64,000 bases of DNA. It comes from Limnomonas spitsbergensis (taxonomy: Eukaryota > Chlorophyta > Chlorophyceae > Chlamydomonadales). Each line of letters opens with the position of its first letter. Positions within the stretch are counted from its first letter, which is position 1. The stretch is from the NCBI GenBank assembly GCA_037349105.1, contig JAYJMM010000041.1, forward strand, positions 2,666,001 through 2,730,000, given 5' to 3'. The position numbers and the translations under genes are program-made. The notes beneath the pieces were generated by a model that ran no database searches, had not been told where the DNA came from, and saw only the letters and a list, made by a program, of their open reading frames with translations. Shown here piece after piece: positions 1 to 10,970 of the stretch.

Positions 1-150
1 CAGGTACGCCCTGCCTCCAACCGACCCGCCCTCCCTCCCTCCACGATGTACTCTTCTACATGGCAGGTACACCCTGCCTCCAACCGACCCACCCTCCCTC
101 CCACCCTGTACATTCCCATGGGGCGGGTAGGCCCTGCCTCTGACCATCCT
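1..150. repeat. Three-copy 63-bp tandem repeat at the left edge
   Basis: Units beginning near 1, 64 and 127 share the string GCCTCCAACCGACC or a close variant. The repeat sits where the next TBC exon is expected (minus strand), and the minus strand reads an AG acceptor-like GGAGGCAG in each unit. It may therefore be an echo of a junction just outside the window, but no exon is proven here. Confidence 0.55.
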
Positions 151-424
151 CAGGCAGCCTGAGAGGGCTGGTCATACAACCCTCCCTCCCTTAACATCTA
201 TAACACACACTTTGGTAGTTCTCCGTCTCCTCTGTGAAAAGTGCACGTCCCTCCTCACCTCCCCCCCCTCTCCCTCCCCTCGCCTCCTCCCCCCCCCCAC
301 ACATCCTCCTCCCTTCCCTTCTTCCCTCCCTACACCCTGGACACGCACAACCCATATTCCGTTGGCTCTCCGCCTCCTTTGGAACCAATGTCAAGACGTG
401 CTGATACCCCCTACGTGTCCCATT

Positions 425-600
425 AAAGCGAATGCAGGACTCACGTTTCTGCGGTCCTCCGCCTCTTCTTACTCTCAAGCCATCGTGTCAATAAGAGCAC
501 ATCCCCACTGCCCCCCCCCCCCCCCCCCTCCAACGAATGCAGGATTCGCGTTTCTGCGGTCCTCCGCCTCTTTTTACTCTCAAGCCATCGTGTCAATAAG
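425..600. repeat. Two extra copies of the TBC exon 7 donor junction
   Basis: At about 430-480 and 541-592 the minus strand repeats the end of exon 7 (GAGGCGGAG..CGCAGAAAC) followed by the donor GTGAGT (decayed to GCGAAT in one). The real junction is at 647. Weaker fragments of the same segment lie near 215-245 and 365-385. The acceptor side of exon 7 is echoed at 1030-1086. Confidence 0.8.
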
Positions 601-646
601 AGCACATCCCCACTGCCCCCCCCCCTCCAACGAATGCAGGACTCAC

Positions 647-3600
647 GTTTCTGTGGTTCTCCGCCTCCTCCGAGTCTCCAGTAAAGAAGTGCATGTCTGG
701 GTGTGTGCGCATCACATCACGCTCCACCTGCGTCATGACCTCAAAGTCCTGAAAGCAGGTGCACAATGGCAAAAAAATGAACAACACAGGGAAGAGTTGA
801 GCGCAAGGGTTTAAAGCACCTTCAATCTAAGCAAATAAACAAAACGGGAGAGAGTGGAGCGCAAATGAAGACAGGGGAAAAAGTGCATGTCTGGGTGCTT
901 GCGCATCCCATCCAGTGACACTTTTCGTGACTACAGCAATTCATTCCTCTGCGCCATACTGCATCCCGCTGATGTGCGTCGGCCGCAGGCGCGACTATTT
1001 ATGCCAAGGGTTTAGGGTTTAGGGTTTATGAGCACTGATCACATCCTGCGCCACCTGCGCCATGACCTCAAAGTCCTGCAGCTCGCGGCACAGCGGCACA
1101 ACATATTTGGAGAGTGCTGTGCAAATGACACACGGGTGTCGAGGCCACAGGGTTTCAGGGCTCAGTTCCTTGAGCTTCACATTTGGCCCTTCACCACCAC
1201 AATCTCTCCAGTGAGTGGCCAGGATATCAAAAACATGTGCTTAGGGTTTATGGTTTAGGGTTCAGGCAGGCCTAGTGTCGTGGGGTCCCCCCTTTTTGAG
1301 CGTGCCAATTGTACTGCTTAAGTAAGAAAACGAGATGTGTGGCTGGTGGTGGGTTCACACCTCTCATACCACCAGGTTCATGCCATCCCACACCTCCCTC
1401 ACACCTGGAAGTACACATTCCATTGGCTACTCTGCTCGAGGGACAGCGGGTGGTCGTCAGACGTGACATCCCTCGCCTGCAGGGGGTCCACCACCTGATC
1501 ACCAGAGGGACAGGAGGGGAGGGGGGGGGGGGGTGAGGGGGGCAGAGGAGAGGATCAGGGACAGCGGGTGGTCGTCAGACGTGACATCCCTGGCCTGGGG
1601 GGCCGATCAGGGGGACAGGAGGGGAGAGGGGGGGGGGGTAGGTCAGGGTATTGAATGTGGAGAGAGGTTACAATAAAAAAACTGTTGAATGTAGGAGTGC
1701 TTTGAAAAGTGCTCATAGCGGGGAGGGGATGACATCCCTAGTCTGCAGGGGGCCCTCAGCCTGATCAAATGGGAAAGGAGGGGAAAGGGGGGGGGGTGGG
1801 GGGCAGAGGAGAGGATCACAAACAACTTGTAGCGTAGGAGGAGTGGCACGGCCTGCGCCTGCAGGGGGTCCACCACCTGAACACTGGGTGCGAGAGAGGG
1901 TGGGGGTCAGGATATTGAATGAGGGGAGGGGTTAACATGGAAACTCATGGTTGAATGTAGCAGTGCTTTGTGAAGGTGCTCATAGCGGGGAGGGGATGAC
2001 ACACCCTGTGGCTGCAGGGGTCCACCTCTTGGTCTCAGGGGACAGGAGGAGAGGGTGGGGGGCAGGTCGGGATAGTGAATGAGGAGAAGTTCTAATGAAA
2101 AATCGCTGTTCAATGTAGCAGTGCTTTGTAAAAGTGCTCAAGGCGGGGAGGGGATGACACACCCTGTGGCTGCAGCTGGTCCACCACCTAGTGACAGGGG
2201 ACAGGAGGGGAGGGGGGCAGAGGAGATGATCACATTGGACAGGAAAGGGGTGGGGGGGGGGGCAGAGGAGAGGATCACATGGGAAACTACCGTTCAAAGA
2301 AGGTCACAAACTACTCGGAGTGGAGGAGGGGGTGTCACGGCCTGCGCAGGGGGTCCCCCGCCTGGTCACAGGGTGCGGGAGAGGGGGGAAGGGGGGGCAG
2401 GAGAGCATGGATGAATATTCATTACCCCGAGTCGCTGCCTACCTACAATGCGGACAGCATGCCCTGCGCCACTAACATACCTTCCTGAGGGTCCTTGGTA
2501 GAGCCCAAGTGCCGCCGGCAGAACCCGACCTTAACCCCGAGCCCACACCCGCTGCTTGCCTGCAGTGCGACATGCTCCCTCAAAGGCTTCCTCAGCACCC
2601 CCTCCTGCGGGCCCCTCAGCCGGTGAGCGCAGCTCTCCTTCAGGACCTGATGTGAACCCTGAGCCGACGCCTACCTGCAGTGTGTCAGTCTCGCCATGCA
2701 CCCCTAGGGCGTTCGCCTGCAAGCACCTCGTCGCCTCCAATAAAGAGGTGGAGCCGCCTGCAGATGCACGCTTGGGGTCCAGCATCAGCTCCTGGAGGGG
2801 AGGGTGAAAGGAGGGGGGGGGTAAGAATGGGAGGGTGAGAGGTGAGAGGGGTGAAAGGGGAGGGGAGGGTGAGAGGGGGGTGATGGGGAGGGGTGAGTGG
2901 GGGAGGGGTGAGAGGGGGCGGGGGGGGGTGAGAGGGGGCGGGGAGGGTTGAGAAGGGGTGATGAGGGTGAGAGGGGGTGTAATGGGGAGGGGCGCAGAGT
3001 GGAGGGAGCTTCAGACCCTGGAAGTGGGCGGGGAGCAGTGTGTCCACGTGCGGGTGTGTGTGTGTTCCCCTCCCCTTTCTTTTCTCTTTCCCCTCTCCTT
3101 CCAGAACACACGTGTACTTCTCTTTTCTTCCTCGGCTTCCTCAGCACCCCCTCTTTGGGGTCCATCACAAAGTAAGAATATAACCCATGCGTGTGTGTTT
3201 GTGTGTGTGTGTGTGTGTGGCATGCAAGCTGAGGCCACTACCAGGTCATCACAAAGGGTAACCTACCGGTATAACCCAGGGGGCAGGACAGCGCAGAACA
3301 GAAACAATGGATTTCCCTCCAGGTTTTTACTTCTTGCTTTAACTCAAGCCTTCCTAAAGGCTGAAAGTCGAGGCTTTTATTCAGGCTGTTTCTCAAGCTT
3401 TCAGGTCAGGCTTAGTTATGGCTCAGTCATGGCTTTAAAGCTGTGTGGAGGTTACCGATAGCCTTGAAACTCTACACAATGCTGGAGTCCCAATAGCCTG
3501 GCGCGATGAGACCCACACCGCTCAAAAAAGTCGTACTGTCCCTTGTGCGCGCCTTAGCCAAATAATATAATTTGTGTGTACGCATCGTTCCGGTAATATC

Positions 3601-6600
3601 TTTTCCCTGCATGATTTAAACTACAATTCATATTTCACCCACACGTACAGCTGAGACTCACATTGCAGAACACTTGGTACTGCGTCCGCTTAGCCAGGGC
3701 CCTGGCCTAAACCCTAAACCCAAACTTACATCACAGAACACGTGGTACTGCGTCCGCCGCTTAGCTAGGGCCCTGGCCCACTCATCAGGGCTGGGAGGCA
3801 GGTAGCCGAGTAGCAGCTGCAGGGGCAGGGAGGGGGGGCGTGGGGTGGGCCAGAATGACATTGAGTTGATAGATTCAGCCGACAAGGGCCAAGACTCAGG
3901 CTGATAGGGAAGCAGGAAGCCGAGTGGCAGCTGCATGGGCAGGGAGGTGGGGGAGGGATGGGCCAGAATGACATTGAGTTGATAGATTCAGCCGACAAGG
4001 GCCAAGACTCAGGCTGATAGGGAAGCAGGTAGCCGAGTAGCAGCTGCAGGGGCAGGGAGGGGGGCGTGGGGTGGGCCAGAATGACATTGAGTTGATAGAT
4101 TCAGCGGACAAGGGCCAAGACTCAGGCTGATAGGGAAGCAGGTAGCCGAGTAGCAGCTGCAGGGGCAGGGAGGGGGGCGTGGGGTGGGCCAGAATGACAT
4201 TGAGTTGATAGATTCAGCCGACAAGGGCCAAGACTCAGGCTGATAGAGAAGCAGGAAGCCGAGTAGCAGCTGCAGGGGCAGGGAGGGGGGCGTGGGGTGG
4301 GCCAGAATGACATTGAGTTGATAGATTCAGCCGACAAGGGCCAAGACTCAGGCTGATAGGGAAGCAGTGAGCTGAGCAGCAGCTGCAGGGGCAGGGAGGG
4401 GGGCGTGGGGTGGGCCAGAATGACATTGAGTTGATAGATTCAGCCGACAAGGGCCAAGACTCAGGCTGATAGGGAAGCAGGAAGCCGAGTAGCAGCTGCA
4501 GGGGCAGGGAGGGGGGCGTGGGGTGGGCCAGAATGACATTTGAGTTGATAGATTCAGCGGACAAGGGCCAAGACTCAGGCTGATAGGGAAGCAGGTAGCC
4601 GAGTGGCAGCTGCAGGGCCAGGGAGGGGGGCGTGGGGTGGGCCAGAATGACATTGAGTTGATAGATTCAGCGGACAAGGGCCAAGACTCAGGCTGATAGG
4701 GAAGCAGGTGGCCGGGTGGCAGCTGCAGGGGCAGGGAGGGGGACGTGGGGTGGGCCAGAATGACATTGAGTTGATAGATTCAGCCGACAAGGGCCAAGAC
4801 TCAGGCTGATAGGGAAGCAGGATGCCGAGTAGCAGTTGCAGGGGCAGGGAGGGGGGCGTGGGGTGGGCCAGAATGACATTGAGTTGATAGATTCAGCCGA
4901 CAAGGGCCAAGACTCAGGCTGATAGGGAAGCAGGAAGCTGAGCAGCAGCTGCAGGGGCAGGGAGGGGGGCGTGGGGTGGGCCAGAATGACATTGAGTTGA
5001 TAGATTCAGCCGACAAGGGCCAAGACTCAGGCTGATAGGGGAGCAGGAAGCTGAGTGGCAGCTGCAGGGGCAGGGAGGGGGGCGTGGGGTGGGCCAGAAT
5101 GACATTGAGTTGATAGATTCAGCGGACAAGGGCCAAGACTCAGGCTGATAGGGAAGCAGGAAGCCGAGTGGCAGCTGCAGGGCCAGGGAGGGGGGCGTGG
5201 GGTGGGCCAGAATGACATTGAGTTGATAGATTCAGCGGACAAGGGCCAAGACTCAGGCTGATAGGGAAGCAGGTAGCTGAGTGGCAGCTGCAGGGCCAGG
5301 GAGGGGGGCGTGTGGTGGGCCAGAATGACATCGAGTTGATAGATTCGGCCGACAAGGGCCAAGACTCAGGCTGATAGGGAAGCAGGAAGCCGAGTGGCAG
5401 CTGCAGGGGCAGGGAGGGGGGCGTGGGGTGCGCCAGAATGACATTGAGTTGATAGATTCAGCGGACAAGGGCCAAGACTCAGGCTGATAGGGAAGCAGGT
5501 GGCCGAGTGGCAGCTGCAGGGGCAGGGAGGGGGGCGTGGGGTGGGCCAGAATGACATTGAGTTGATAGATTCAGCCGACAAGGGCCAAGACTCAGGCTGA
5601 TAGGGAAGCAGGAAGCCGAGTAGCAGCTGCAGGGGCATGGAGGGGGGTGTGGGGTGGGCCAGAATGACATTGAGTTGATAGATTCAGCCGACAAGGGCCA
5701 AGACTCAGGCTGATAGAGAAGCAGGTAGCCGAGTGGCAGCTGCAGGGCCAGGGAGGGGGGCGTGGGGTGGGCCAGAATGACATTGAGTTGATAGATTCAG
5801 CCGACAAGGGCCAAGACTCAGGCTGATAGGGAAGCAGGAAGCCGAGTAGCAGCTGCAGGGGCAGGGAGGGGGGCGTGGGGTGGGCTAGAATGACATTGAG
5901 TTGATAGATTCAGCGGACAAGGGCCAAGACTCAGGCTGATAGGGAAGCAGGTGGCCGAGTAGCAGTTGCAGGGGCAGGGAGGGGGGCGTGGGGTGGGCCA
6001 GAATGACATTGAGTTGATAGATTCAGCCGACAAGGGCCAAGACTCAGGCTGATAGGGAAGCAGGAAGCCGAGTAGCAGCTGCAGGGCCAGGGAGGGGGGC
6101 GTGGGGTGGGCCAGAATGACATTGAGTTGATAGATTCAGCGGACAAGGGCCAAGACTCAGGCTGATAGGGAAGCAGGAAGCCGAGTAGCAGCTGCAGGGG
6201 CAGGGAGGGGGGCGTGGGGTGGGCTAGAATGACATTGAGTTGATAGATTCAGCCGACAAGGGCCAAGACTCAGGCTGATAGGGATGCAGGTGGCCGGATG
6301 GCAGCTGCAGGGGCAGGGAGGGGGGCGTGGGGTGGGCCAGAATGACATTGAGTTGATAGATTCAGCCGACAAGGGCCAAGACTCAGGCTGATAGGGAAGC
6401 AGGAAGCCGAGTAGCAGCTGCAGGGGCAGGGAGGGGGGCGTGGGGTGGGCCAGAATGACATTGAGTTGATAGATTCAGCGGACAAGGGCAAAGACTCAGG
6501 CTGATAGGGAAGCAGGAAGCTGTGTAGCAGCTGCAGGGGCAGGGAGGGGGGCGTGGGGTGGGCCAGAATGACATTGAGTTGATAGATTCAGCGGACAAGG

Positions 6601-9600
6601 GCCAAGACTCAGGCTGATAGGGAAGCAGGAAGCCGAGTAGCAGCTGCAGGGGCAGGTAGGGGGGGCGTGGGGTGGGCCAGCATGACATTGATGACCATGT
6701 CTGAACCTATTAGATCTTTGTTAGATCTTTGTTAGATCCAGGTCAGATCCACATCAGGTCAGGGAAGATCTCTAATCCTCCACCCACCCACCTTCCTATT
6801 ACAGCTCTGAGGTCATCATTGTACCGGCGAGTCAGATCAGATCCAGGTCAGATCCAGGTAAGATTCACATCAGGTCAGGGAGGATCTCCAATCCTCCACC
6901 CACCCACCTTCCAATTACAGCTGTGAGGTCACTCTTGTCCCGGCAGGTCAGATCAGATCCAGGATTTGTCAAAGATGGTTTAGGTCGGGGTTGAGTCAGC
7001 TCCAGGTTATTATCCAGGTCAGGCCTGTGTAAACAATTCCGCAGAAAAGCCTCCCCAATTCTTAAGACCCCTTTGGGGTGCTTGGGCCTGCATGGTCGGC
7101 CCTGACCATGCAAAATCTTGGGCTTCCAAGGTCCAGGTCAGATCTCCATTCCCCCGCCAACCAACTTCCACATTACTGCTTGCAGATTATTTTTGTCCAA
7201 TCCAGTCAGATCAGATCCAGGTCAGATCTAATTTGGGTCGGATCCAGGCCAGATCTCCATCCTTACCTTCCATGTCACTGCCCGCAGATTGTCCTTGTCC
7301 GGGATCCCATGGAAAGCCAGCCTCCTGAGCGCATGCATGTTGATGCACGAACCTGCCAGCTCCTGCGGGAGGGAAAATATCGGTGTTAAGGGATAAAGGG
7401 GATAAGATCGGCGTTAACAGCAGAAAAAGCTGAGCGCTGCCAATTCCGCAACGGATGCAGGTTGATTCACGAACCCGCCAGCTTATGCGGGAGGAAAAAT
7501 ATCAGCGTTAATAGCAAAGAAAACTGGGCGCTACCCATGCCGCAACATATGCGGGTTGATGCACGAACCCGCCACACCTGCGGGAGGAATCAAATCGGCG
7601 TTCAATTACCGACATGGCCTCAGGGAGGGACATGAATTCGCAATCTCCTGCGAGGGCTAGGACTCATTTTCAACAGCTGAGCGCTGCCCATGCCGCAACA
7701 GATGCAGGTTGATGCAAGAACCCGCCAGCTCCTGCGGGAGGGTGCAGTCACCTCTAATCTAGAAGGCGAGGGGTGCAGCCACAAGACCAGCCGCCCGTCC
7801 CAGGCTTCTAGCAGTGCCCCAAGTACCCTCCTAGACCAGCCACACTAATCTTCTTGCCTGCTTAAAGCGTTGGACCCGCTGTTTCTCTGCACATTTAGAT
7901 AGCGAGGGTGCAGCCACTTCTAAGGCCCCCTGTCCCAGGCTTCTAGCAGTGCCCCAATGGCCCCGTTAGGCAAGCCACACTAATCTTCTTGCCTGCTTGA
8001 AGCGTTGGACCCGCTGTTTCTCTACACATTTAGATAGCGAGGGTGCAGCCACTACTAAGGCCCCCTGGCGCAGGCTTCTAGCAGTGCCCCATTGCCCTGC
8101 TAGGTAAGCCACACTAATCCTCTTGCCTGTTTGAAGCGTTGGACCCGCTGCGCCTCAGGTTCCGCCAGGGCAGAGGAGAGGGACGTGCTGTGCTCTAGCG
8201 GGCTCGACCTATACCGCACAAGAAGAATGAGGGAGGGGAGGTCGGCGATGCAGGGGGCATTAAGGGCCATGAGGATAGCAAAACCATGCTCTGATGATGC
8301 AGAGGATAGGGACGTGATGTGCTTTAGCGGGCTCGGCCTAAACCGCACGAGAAGGAGGAGGGGCGGTCAACGAAGCATGGCGGGCCACAGGGGGGACAGC
8401 AAAATCATGCTTTGATAATGCAGGGGAGAGGGACGTGCTGCAATCAGGCGGGCTCGGCCTATACTCCACGGGAGGGAGGGGAGGTCAGAGTAACAGGCAG
8501 CGTGAGGGGCCACAGGAGGGTGAGCATAATCATGCTCTGATAATGCAGAGGAAAAGGTGCTGCACGCAGGCCAGCGCCTCAACCCCACAGGAGGGAGGGG
8601 AGGTCAGCGAAACATGGGGGTGTGAGGGGCCACAGGAGGTTATCGAAATCATGCTCTGCATAATGTGCAGTCACAGAAATCTTTGAGGCAATGAGTGCAA
8701 GGGAGGAAGGGTGCGAAAAGGTTGGCACAGCCTGGAACAGAGGGTGAGTAAAAGCCGTGGAAATGAGTGCAAGGGAGGAAGGGTGTGCAGAAGCAGGGAG
8801 GGGGAGGGGGATATTATTCCGGGTCTCTCTTCGTGTTTCCTCTGGCAGGAGGGCTGACAGGAGGGCTGACCTTAAGTCTAAGAGCATACGAGCTCCATCC
8901 ATCACCATGTGCCTGGACCCCTTCCGCTGATTGCGGCCTGCACTGTAGATTTGCTTTAATTTCCCTCATACGGTAATCAATAATGTTTCGGGCTGAGGAA
9001 CATATGAAGATACTAAGAATCGATTGTCGACACCAGTTTTCAGTCAGAAATTGAGTGTTTTGGGGCCCTGAGTGCATTGAATTGAAACATTTGTTCACAC
9101 CCGAGGGAAGGTAATTAAATGGACGGCATCTTAATACTTTTTAAATAACACGTAGCCATACCGGTATTTCCAAAGTATTTTTTCCTACTCCCCATGATAT
9201 TGCCCTAGGGGCTGCCTATGCACTAAGGCAGCATATGACAGTGCCACGCTCTTCTGCTGAGTGCGGCCAGCACAACAGGCCGTTATTAACTGTCTTGACT
9301 CGCATGCTCACCAGGCATGAGTGGCTGCAAGTTAAGGGTTCAGGGTCCAGGGTTAAGGGTTCGCTACTTGTTGTAGGGTATCTAAACTATATTGTCGACG
9401 TTTACGCCCATGAGGAATGGGAGCCTGCATGCCAGGGTTGTTGCGATAGCTTCTGTTTATGCATTGATGCTTCAATGGTTGTCAAGAAGGCCAAAGACAG
9501 GATTGAAAGCATGAGCAAAGTATGGGCCTTAGCACTGGGGTCTGACTATGAATGCCTTTTAAACCCGGTGGAGAGAGGAATGCCTTTTTAAATCTTGAGT

Positions 9601-10436
9601 CCCGTCCATCTTAGTTGCTACCCCTCGGGAATGAATCACTTGTTTCATGAACTGTCGTGTTAAGCGTGTACAATTGACGGAAACACTCGAATTCTGACTG
9701 AAACTGGCATTGACGATCAATAATATCTTGTGTCTTCATGCATCTCTTGCCCCAAGCAAAGTTCATAATGGGGTAGGCCAAAGCACATGTACAGAGCTGG
9801 TAGAGGGGATTTGTTTCATGTTCAAAAGCACCGGTGGGCAAAGGAGTATCTCAACCTCTGACCTCACCGGAATAAAGGAAAGCCTTTTAAACCGAGCTGG
9901 TAAGGATCGCGCCAGCTCCCCGACTGTGACATCTCAATCCCTAACATGATTCAAAAGGCATGACTGATTTACGTATTCAAGAGTTGACCGGACAGTTCAT
10001 GGTGCCTGGCCATATCGTGTAAGCCTCCAGTTGTGTGCGAGATCAGTGGGGAGCTGTCATGCCTAGTCGCAAACTCAGCTCTGCATGGTATGTGCTGCTG
10101 GCGCCCCTGACACATTAAGTAAACCATGTGTGATTGTCGGTGTGAACATAGACAGTAATAGATAGGCATGAGAGCCGTCAGACTGTACCTGCCGAGGGCG
10201 CTGTTGGAGAGGGCACTGGTGAAGGAGCTGACCAGGTGGGCCAGGGGGGGCTGGGCAGGGTGGTCGCTCCCCCTGCCATCATCGCTGCCAAGGCCCGAAG
10301 ATGAACTGGTCGGCCTCTTGACCTGCTGCAGCTGCTGCTGTTGGTGTCCCTGTTGTTGTGCTTGCTGTTGTAGATTCTCCAGGCCACGCTGGACCGAGCT
10401 GACGAGGCTCGCTGCGAACGTATTTGCGTATTGCAT
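647..10436 (-). CDS. TBC-domain Rab GTPase-activating protein (TBC1D13/plant TBC type), 3' end outside window
   Basis: Seven exons join in phase on the minus strand: 10436-10189, 8208-8127, 7362-7267, 3816-3730, 2791-2675, 1494-1405 and 748-647, giving residues 1-274. The gene continues past the left edge. The family activates GTP hydrolysis on Rab GTPases in membrane traffic. Exon 1 starts with Met and is Gln/Ser-rich. Exons 2-4 read RVQRFKQ, then ALRRLAFHGIPD and LLLGYLPPSPDEWARALAKR, the classic start of a TBC domain. Exon 6 carries DHPLSLEQSSQWN. Exon 7 carries VERDVMRTHPDMHFF with the arginine finger (Arg254 of the V-x-x-D-x-x-R motif). The YxQ glutamine finger should lie in the next exon, off the window. 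The exon 2 donor is GC (CAG|GCAAGA). Its acceptor could be after position 8209 or about 23 bases further in; both keep phase. Family assignment is by recalled similarity; the exon joins are seen directly. Confidence 0.9.
1550..2400. repeat. About six degraded copies of the TBC exon 6 acceptor junction
   Basis: Copies at about 1556-1615, 1725-1775, 1850-1885, 1985-2035, 2145-2200 and 2335-2375 repeat the 5' end of exon 6 (real acceptor after 1495). Each keeps parts of GTGGTGGACCCCCTGCAGGC read on the minus strand and the preceding CAG. G-runs and a GTTGAATG-containing filler separate them. Confidence 0.75.
3779..6690. repeat. 113-bp minisatellite, about 25 copies, carrying the TBC exon 4 acceptor
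   Basis: Units of 113 bp run head to tail with few differences (for example GGCCAGAATGACATTGAGTT in nearly every unit). The unit nearest the gene merges into real exon 4: on the minus strand each unit contains a pyrimidine tract, CCCCTGCAG and CTGCTACTCGGCT, the same acceptor and first bases as exon 4 at 3816. ORFs reading through it on the minus strand are by-products, since 113 is not a multiple of three. The array fills most of intron 3. Confidence 0.92.
6725..6965. repeat. Echoes of the TBC exon 3 donor with AGATCCAGGTC repeats
   Basis: Two long copies at about 6760-6860 and 6870-6965, and a third near 7165-7255, repeat the exon 3 end (real donor at 7266) joined to tandem TCAGATCCAGG motifs. 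The string CACCCACCCACCTTCC precedes the first two. Confidence 0.7.
7440..7760. repeat. Three echoes of the TBC exon 3 acceptor
   Basis: Copies at about 7445-7505, 7535-7600 and 7690-7745 repeat GCAGGTTGATGCACGAACC and the CTCCTGCGGGAGG acceptor region found at the real exon boundary (7363). Divergence is roughly 10-20 percent by eye. Confidence 0.85.
7746..8130. repeat. 130-bp tandem repeat carrying the GC-type donor of TBC exon 2
   Basis: Two full units (about 7760-7900 and 7900-8035) precede the junction unit. Each contains TTGCCTG followed by AAGCGTTGGACCCGCTG, which on the minus strand is the end of exon 2 followed by the GC donor (CAG|GCAAGA). The non-consensus GC is retained in every copy. 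Confidence 0.85.
8155..8660. repeat. Roughly 130-bp tandem repeat of the TBC exon 2 acceptor side
   Basis: The junction unit at 8160-8280 is followed by units at about 8290-8410, 8410-8535 and 8535-8660. All share GAGAGGGACGTGCTG or variants, GCGGGCTCGGCC and GGAGGGGAGGTCAG. They mirror the start of exon 2 and its upstream intron. Confidence 0.85.
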
Positions 10437-10463
10437 TCAAGATGGCAGGCCTGACGAGCTCAT
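10437..10463 (-). CDS. Eight-codon upstream ORF touching the TBC gene start
   Basis: An ATG at 10463 opens an 8-codon frame (MSSSGLPS) whose TGA at 10439-10437 is immediately followed by the ATG of the TBC gene at 10436, in the same frame. Such a stop-start arrangement could lower or gate initiation at the main ATG. Whether the transcript starts upstream of it is unknown, so a functional role is inference. Confidence 0.35.
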   Translation of the reverse strand: MSSSGLPS

Positions 10464-10970
10464 TGTGTGAGAAAAATGTGTCGGTGAAATGCTAAAGCGG
10501 TGAGTGGAGAGGGCTGGAGGGGATAGGGTAGAGACGCTGTCGACTATTGCTTATAGCTGTCTAGTTAGCTGGCCATGGATCAACCCTTTTTCTCGACGAA
10601 GAAGCAAGTATGTTAGTTTGGCAATCACGAGAGAGTGTCCAATGCTGTTATAACGCAAGATCCCTCGTCTCAAACTGTTTTTGATTTGTGTCAAAAAGTG
10701 TGGGGTGGTTTTGGCAAAACGTTCGCGATTGTTTTGCTGTATCGCTCTTGTACCCGTCCAAGCTCTGGCAAGAACTCAAAACATATTATCAGATCCCTTA
10801 GCTAAGGCCTCTCTTCCATTTTCAAAAAACACCGCCCTCGGGTGCAATCCCCTCAGTGATCATTCAGCACATTCCTGCTAGGCATCGTCGGTCCATCGCC
10901 GCACCATACTGTACAGCTATAAAGCTCTGGAAATCTGGGTTTCGGCATTTGAAACGGAGCACTCAGAAAG
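10437..10970. promoter_or_regulatory. Head-to-head promoter interval between the TBC and RBBP5 genes
   Basis: The TBC start codon (10436, minus) and the RBBP5 start codon (10971, plus) are only 534 bases apart and diverge, so both promoters must fit in this interval unless further 5' non-coding exons exist. It contains no minisatellite and no CCCTAAA tract, unlike almost all other non-coding DNA here, which suggests constraint. Weak TATA-like strings occur (for example TATAAC near 10649 and TATAAA near 10918), but no motif is strong enough to name. Confidence 0.5.

Noticed and set aside
3658..6688. Many overlapping minus-strand ORFs of the MSAESINSMSFWP type
   Set aside because: They read through the 113-bp minisatellite in rotating frames; the unit length is not a multiple of three and the only real coding part is the exon at 3730-3816.
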